Assembly (NCBI RefSeq): GCF_005981925.1
Contig: NZ_VBVX01000006.1
Location: 1-54,748 of the forward strand
Source of the DNA: Streptomyces albidochromogenes
GTDB taxonomy: Bacteria; Actinomycetota; Actinomycetes; Streptomycetales; Streptomycetaceae
Direction of reading: 5' to 3'
DNA length: 54,748 nucleotides
Shown: positions 50,461 to 54,748 of the stretch, piece after piece
Layout of the letters: each line of letters starts with the position of its first letter
Position numbering within the stretch: the stretch's first letter is position 1
Made by a program: the position numbers and the translations under genes
The notes under the pieces: generated by a model
Told to the model about the DNA's origin: nothing
Database searches by the model: none
Seen by the model: only the letters and a program-made list of their open reading frames with translations

Positions 50461-51399
50461 GTGCAGCAGTACACCAGCGAGACCAGCAAGGGCGCTCCCG
50501 GCGCCGCCCCGCTCCGCCGCCACGGCCGCCTGCGGTCGGCGATGGCCGGCCTCGCGGCGCTCCTCGCCGTCGGCGGACTCGGCACCGCCCTCACCCCCAC
50601 CGCCCAGGCGGCGGACAACCCGTACGAGCGCGGCCCCGCCCCCACCACGGCGAGCATCGAAGCGAGCACCGGCCCCTACGCGGTCTCGCGGACCACCGTC
50701 TCCTCCCTGGCCGTCACCGGCTTCGGCGGCGGGACCATCTACTACCCGACCTCCACCAGCGACGGCACCTTCGGCGCGGTGGCGGTCTCGCCCGGCTTCA
50801 CCGCCGACCAGTCGTCCATCGCCTGGCTCGGTCCGAGGCTCGCCTCCCAGGGCTTCGTCGTCTTCACCATCGACACCCTCACGCGGTACGACCAGCCCGA
50901 CAGCCGGGGCCGCCAACTGCTCGCCGCGCTCGACCACCTGACCGAGCGCAGTACGGTGCGCGGCCGGATCGACAGCTCAAGACTCGGCGTCATGGGCCAC
51001 TCGATGGGCGGCGGCGGTTCGCTGGAGGCGGCCAAGAGCCGGCCCTCCCTCCAGGCCGCGATTCCGCTCACCGGGTGGAACACCGACAAGTCCTGGCCCG
51101 AGATCCAGACCCCGACACTGATCGTGGGAGCCGACGGCGACACCGTCGCCCCGGTCGGCACGCACTCCGAGCCCTTCTACGAGAGCCTGCCGTCCTCGCT
51201 CGACAAGGCGTACCTGGAACTCAACGGCGCGTCCCACTTCACGCCGAACACGTCCAACACCACCATCGCGAAGTACAGCCTCTCCTGGCTCAAGCGGTTC
51301 ATCGACAACGACACCCGCTACGAGCAGTTCCTCTGCCCGCTGCCCCGGCCCGGCCTGACCATCGAGGAGTACCGGGGCAACTGCCCGCACGCCTCCTGA
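50461..51399 (+). CDS. secreted type-I polyesterase / cutinase (PET hydrolase family)
   Basis: A 312-residue secreted alpha/beta hydrolase. Residues 1-50 are a signal peptide with a basic n-region (RRHGRLRS), hydrophobic core and cleavage after PTAQA; the mature 262 residues begin [13 protein letters not shown]. The chain follows the Thermobifida cutinase TfCut2 and LCC pattern: [26 protein letters not shown] (Phe where TfCut2 has the oxyanion Tyr), nucleophile Ser181 in GHSMGGGGS, Asp227 in GADGDTVAP, His259 in [10 protein letters not shown], and a C-terminal Cys292-Cys308 pair. Such enzymes cleave cutin, triglycerides and polyesters. The GTG at 50461 is chosen because it gives a clean signal peptide; upstream residues are Arg-rich. 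No transport or polymer genes are adjacent; the LAL gene follows. Confidence 0.93.
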   Translation: MQQYTSETSKGAPGAAPLRRHGRLRSAMAGLAALLAVGGLGTALTPTAQAADNPYERGPAPTTASIEASTGPYAVSRTTVSSLAVTGFGGGTIYYPTSTSDGTFGAVAVSPGFTADQSSIAWLGPRLASQGFVVFTIDTLTRYDQPDSRGRQLLAALDHLTERSTVRGRIDSSRLGVMGHSMGGGGSLEAAKSRPSLQAAIPLTGWNTDKSWPEIQTPTLIVGADGDTVAPVGTHSEPFYESLPSSLDKAYLELNGASHFTPNTSNTTIAKYSLSWLKRFIDNDTRYEQFLCPLPRPGLTIEEYRGNCPHAS

Positions 51400-51414
51400 C
51401 GGCCACCCCCGTCG

Positions 51415-51504
51415 GTGCCGGTGCCGGTCGCGTCGCTCTGCGCGCGCCGGCACCGGCACACCGCGTCCCGCGCTGCGCCGGCACCGGCACACCGCGTCCC
51501 GCGC
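51415..51504. repeat. inverted repeat plus 30-bp direct repeat after the polyesterase gene
   Basis: GTGCCGGTGCCGG at 51415-51427 pairs perfectly with CCGGCACCGGCAC at 51447-51459 (19-base loop) and could be the terminator. The right arm belongs to a 30-base unit present twice with identical sequence, at 51444-51473 and 51475-51504, each starting GCGCCGGCACC and ending CGTCCCGCGC. Confidence 0.85.
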
Positions 51505-51682
51505 CCGTGTGCGCGGGCACAGACTTCGCCCGCCGGCACTGGGCGCGCGCCCAGCGCCGCCCTCCCAACTCGCCCTTTCCCCAGGTCAGATGGGTGGGCA
51601 GGTCTCCCCGCCCGTACTGGACGCGAGGCTTCCGTCACCGTCCGCGCGGACGTAACGTGACGGGCGTGAGCGGAGGACGACC

Positions 51683-54484
51683 GTGAGGGGTACGGTCCGG
51701 CTGTACGGCCGGCGCACCGAGCTGGAAGCCGTGGCAGCCCTGTCGGGCCGGGTACGCTCCGGCCGCGGCGGCGCTCTGCTGATCGCCGCGGAGCCCGGAC
51801 TCGGCCGCACCGCCCTGCTCCGCCGGGCCGCGGCGGACTTCGGCGCCGGCCCCGTCCTGCACACCCGGGCGGTCCCGGCCGAGAGCCGCCTCCCGTACAG
51901 CGCGCTGCACGCGCTGCTGTGCGCGGCGGGCGGCGCGGGGCCCGCCGGTGTGCCGCGCTCCGGCCTCGCGCCGGGCGCCCTGCTGGAGCTGCTGCGCACC
52001 CGCGCCGCCGGGCGGCCCCTGCTCGTCTGCGTCGACGACGCGCACCTGTGGGACGACCGGTCGCGCGCCGCCCTCGGCTTCGCCGCCCGCCGCCCGGACG
52101 CCCTGAGCGCCGTCGGGCTGCTGCTGACCGCGGCCGCGCACCAGGCGCACGACCCCGACCTCGCGGGGCTGCCCGTCGTCCGCCCGGGGCCGCTTCCCGA
52201 GCACGCCGCCGGGGACCTGCTCGACGAACTGACGGGGGAAGGGGTGGACCCCGCCGTACGGCAGGCGCTGCTGCACGAGGCCGAGGGCAACCCGGCCCTG
52301 CTGAAGGCCCTGCTCGGCCGCCTCTCGCCGGCTCAGCTCTCCGGACACGCGCCGCTGCCCCGGCCGCTCGCCGACGGCGACGCCCTGCTGCGTACCGTCG
52401 GCGAGCGGCTGGCCGCCCTGCCACCGGACACCGGGTTCGTGCTGCTGCTGGCCGCCGCCGCGCAGGAGCAGACGCCCGAAACCGGGGGAGCGGACGCGGC
52501 CCTGGTGGCGCGGGCCGCCCGCGCCGCGGGCATCGGCACGCGGGCGCTGGACGCCGGGCAGTGGGCGGGCGTGGCGCGCTGCGACGGGGACCTCATCCGC
52601 TTCGCGACCCCGCTGCTGCGACGGGCCGTGCACGCGGGCGCCCCCGCCGCCCGGCGGCGGGCCGCCCACCACCTCCTCGCGACGGCCCTCACGGGTGACC
52701 GGCACCGCTTGGCGCGCCTCCTGCATCGCGCCCTGGCGGCCGAGGCTCCCGACCCGCGCCTCGCCGCCGGCCTGGCCGCCGCCGCCTCGGCCCCGGGGGT
52801 CCGCGGCCCCCAGCGCTCCCTCGCCCTCGCCCGGGCCGCCGAGCACACCCCGGCGGACGACGGCGCCCGTACGTCGCGCCTGACCGCCGCCGCCGAACTC
52901 GCCCGCCTCGCCGGCCATCCGCACCGGGCGCGGGAGCTGCTGGCCGCCGCCCGTGCGGGGGGCGGGGTCCACGACGCCGTACGCGGCCGGGCCGAACTCG
53001 CCGCGGGCCTGCTGGGCCTGGGCGACGGCCCGGCGGGGGACGCCCAGGCGGCGCTGCTGGTGGCCGCCGGACTGCTCGGCCCGTACGACCCGCGCCACGC
53101 CCTCGCTGCCCGCCTCGCCGCGATGGAGGCGGCCTGGGCCGCCGGTGACGCGGCGGGCTGCGTCACCGCGCTCGGCGGCGCCGATCCGGCGCCGGCCGGG
53201 TCCGCTACGTACCCCGCGGGGCAGGGCGTGTGCCCGCACGCGCCGCCGGGGCGGGCGACGCCGTACGCACCGGGCGGGAGCGGCGCGTCGTACGACGACT
53301 ACCGCGGCGGCATGCTCGCCGCCCTGCGCGCACGGCCCGCCGAAGCGCGCGGACCGCTGCGGCGGGTGCTGGAACGGGCCGCGGACGACGACGATCCGCA
53401 GCGGCTGCTGCGCGCCGGGTCCGCCGCGCTCGTCCTCGGCGACATCGCGGCCGCCCTGCGCGTCACCGCCCGGGGCCTCGCCCTGGGCCGGGCCCGCGAC
53501 CACGTCGCTCTCGTGCCCCAGCTCCTGGAGCACCTGGCCTACGCCGAGTTACGGGCCGGGCGGCACGCCAGGGCCGGAGCGCACGCCCGCGAGGGACTGA
53601 CCGCCGGCCACCGCGCCGGCCGGCGCAACACGCTCGCGCACCTGCACGCGGTCCTCGCCCTCGTCGCCTCGGTCGAGAGCGACGCGGCGGCCGTGGCCGG
53701 ACACGTCGGGGCCGCCATGGCGATCGCCGGCCCGCACGGCCTCGCCCAGGCCGCCACCCTGGCCGAATGGGCCTCGGCCCGCGTCGATCTGGGGCGCGGC
53801 CGGGCCGCCGAGGCCGCCGCGCGGCTCGGTCCGCTCGTACGGGAGGGGCCGCGCCGGGGGCACTTCGCCGTCCGCATGCTGGCCGTTCCCTGCTTTGTCG
53901 AGGCCGCCGTGCTCGCCGGACGACCGGACGACGCGCCCGCCGTGGTCGAGGAGTTCGCCGCCTGGGCGGCCCACGGCGGCGATCCGCAGGCGCCCGCGCT
54001 GCTCGCCCGCTGCCGGGCGCTGCTCGCGGGCCCCGACGAGGCCGACACCCTGTTCGCGCACGCCCTGGCCCTGCACGCACCGGCCGGCGGCGACTTCGAG
54101 TGGGCCCGCACCCAGTTGCTGTACGGGAAGTGGCTGCGGCGCCGGCGCCGTCCGCGCGAGGCGCGCGGACGCCTGCGGGACGCGCTGGTCGCCTTCGAGC
54201 GTTCCGAGGCGCTCGCCTGGGTGGACCAGACCCGCGCGGAGCTGCGGGCCACCGGGGACGTGGCCGCCGGCGAACCGGCCGGGGCACTGTCCTGCCTGAC
54301 GCCGCAACAACTGCGCATCGCACACTGCGTCGCCGAGGGGGCGACCAACCGCGAAGTGGCGCAGCGCCTGTCCGTCAGCCACCGGACCGTCGACCACCAC
54401 TTGCGCAACGTCTTCGCGCAACTGGGCGTGCGGTCGCGGGTGGAGCTGTCCCGGCTGGTGGAGCGCGCCGGGCGGACCGGCTGA
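51683..54484 (+). CDS. LAL-type LuxR family regulator
   Basis: A 933-residue large ATP-binding regulator of the LuxR family. The N-terminal ATPase has LLIAAEPGLGRTALLRR, a Walker A in which the usual Gly is Ala36 and the catalytic Lys is Arg42, and LLVCVDDAHLWDD as Walker B. A long TPR-like middle follows, and the C-terminal LuxR helix-turn-helix (about 870-925) is LTPQQLRIAHCVAEGATNRE continuing VAQRLSVSHRTVDHHLRNV. GGAGGACGACC precedes GTG 51683. Residue 623 is encoded by TTA (53549-53551), suggesting bldA dependence. LAL regulators often control antibiotic clusters. The gene is complete; sequence artefact begins about 100 bases after its stop. Confidence 0.92.
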   Translation: MRGTVRLYGRRTELEAVAALSGRVRSGRGGALLIAAEPGLGRTALLRRAAADFGAGPVLHTRAVPAESRLPYSALHALLCAAGGAGPAGVPRSGLAPGALLELLRTRAAGRPLLVCVDDAHLWDDRSRAALGFAARRPDALSAVGLLLTAAAHQAHDPDLAGLPVVRPGPLPEHAAGDLLDELTGEGVDPAVRQALLHEAEGNPALLKALLGRLSPAQLSGHAPLPRPLADGDALLRTVGERLAALPPDTGFVLLLAAAAQEQTPETGGADAALVARAARAAGIGTRALDAGQWAGVARCDGDLIRFATPLLRRAVHAGAPAARRRAAHHLLATALTGDRHRLARLLHRALAAEAPDPRLAAGLAAAASAPGVRGPQRSLALARAAEHTPADDGARTSRLTAAAELARLAGHPHRARELLAAARAGGGVHDAVRGRAELAAGLLGLGDGPAGDAQAALLVAAGLLGPYDPRHALAARLAAMEAAWAAGDAAGCVTALGGADPAPAGSATYPAGQGVCPHAPPGRATPYAPGGSGASYDDYRGGMLAALRARPAEARGPLRRVLERAADDDDPQRLLRAGSAALVLGDIAAALRVTARGLALGRARDHVALVPQLLEHLAYAELRAGRHARAGAHAREGLTAGHRAGRRNTLAHLHAVLALVASVESDAAAVAGHVGAAMAIAGPHGLAQAATLAEWASARVDLGRGRAAEAAARLGPLVREGPRRGHFAVRMLAVPCFVEAAVLAGRPDDAPAVVEEFAAWAAHGGDPQAPALLARCRALLAGPDEADTLFAHALALHAPAGGDFEWARTQLLYGKWLRRRRRPREARGRLRDALVAFERSEALAWVDQTRAELRATGDVAAGEPAGALSCLTPQQLRIAHCVAEGATNREVAQRLSVSHRTVDHHLRNVFAQLGVRSRVELSRLVERAGRTG

Positions 54485-54590
54485 ACTCCGGTACGGGACC
54501 CGCCGCACGAGGCGCGTTACCACGTACGGAACAGGGAGGCAACCACTCCCATTCCCCGCGTGGCTGGTTATGATCTGCATCCCCCACGTC

Positions 54591-54748
54591 CTGTCTCCTA
54601 TACACATCTCCGAGCCCACGAGACTAGCGCTCATATCGTATGCCGTCTTCTGCTTGAAAAAAAAAGAAGAATATGAAGTTACGGGAGGAACGGCTGAGTC
54701 CAAAGGCACAGATATGCTTGCACTGTCGCCGGAAGATCGAGCAGGCGA
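54591..54748. other. Illumina Nextera adapter read-through (sequencing artefact)
   Basis: 54591-54624 matches the Nextera mosaic-end plus read-2 adapter (CTGTCTC...ACACATCTCCGAGCCCA...GAGAC) with one mismatch at 54598. An 8-base index, TAGCGCTC, follows at 54625-54632. 54633-54656 then matches the P7 end (CGTATGCCGTCTTCTGCTTG) with one mismatch at 54635. Nine A residues and 83 bases of unrelated sequence complete the contig. None of this should be annotated as genome; the last trustworthy base is about 54590. Confidence 0.97.

Noticed and set aside
1..54590. tRNA or rRNA genes
   Set aside because: I saw no cloverleaf-like segments with CCA ends and no conserved rRNA blocks on either strand by eye; a dedicated scan would be decisive.
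53549..54709. Long minus-strand frame at the right edge
   Set aside because: Its N-terminus is translated from adapter sequence (FFFKQKTAYD type) and the rest is antisense to the LAL regulator gene.

Overview
This window is very GC-rich, nearly every gene starts with ATG or GTG, and the codons end almost always in G or C. The gene families are also typical: an AfsR-type SARP, a LAL regulator, DUF6332, DUF6643, SCO4225-like and Rv1733c-like proteins, and TTA codons confined to a few genes. Together these point to a Streptomyces or a very close relative. About 50 genes are supported. I see no rRNA, tRNA, CRISPR array, insertion sequence, phage or plasmid gene. The right edge is the end of an assembly contig: bases from 54591 onward are Illumina Nextera adapter read-through and not genome.

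Left part (1-16.8 kb): small metabolic and regulatory units, many divergent or convergent. They are a P-loop kinase/NUDIX fusion, a metallo-beta-lactamase-fold hydrolase, an M20 dipeptidase divergent from a geranylgeranyl-reductase-family flavoprotein, an F420-type nitroreductase divergent from a TetR regulator with palindromic operators between them, a drug-efflux MFS transporter divergent from a MarR regulator with operators between them, a mycothiol-type DinB-fold protein, a second MFS transporter divergent from a ROK regulator, an RsbW-like ATPase, a Cds1-like PLP enzyme, an SRPBCC protein and a DeoR regulator.

Middle part (17-41 kb): a large membrane protein whose alpha/beta-hydrolase motifs are split by about ten membrane segments converges on, and overlaps, a beta-helix protein fused to a CbxX-type AAA+ ATPase. 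Then follow an Rv1733c-like protein, a MOSC protein, DUF6643, a two-domain TerD protein, an HpnB-like glycosyltransferase, an Asp/Glu racemase, an O-antigen-ligase-like protein divergent from lnt, NUDIX, and a likely 3-hydroxybutyrate locus (dehydrogenase, GAF-PucR regulator, MHS permease). Next are an ABC exporter, a broken aldehyde dehydrogenase joined to the tail of another gene, and a DEAD-box helicase with a strong 5' stem-loop. A family of TTCCCGGGAA palindromes recurs here, including a regular four-copy array and an in-frame copy inside an MFS gene.

Right part (41-54.6 kb): DUF1360 plus a small protein; a STAS protein followed by a translationally coupled response regulator, PAS histidine kinase and single-domain receiver; DUF3140; and a small secreted peptide. 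The end looks like the edge of a secondary-metabolism or secretion region: an AfsR-like SARP divergent from a cytochrome P450 with a TTA codon, a secreted type-I polyesterase (cutinase/PET-hydrolase family), and a LAL regulator with a TTA codon and a degenerate Walker A. Starts given here are often shorter than the longest open frame; the reason is stated in each entry.
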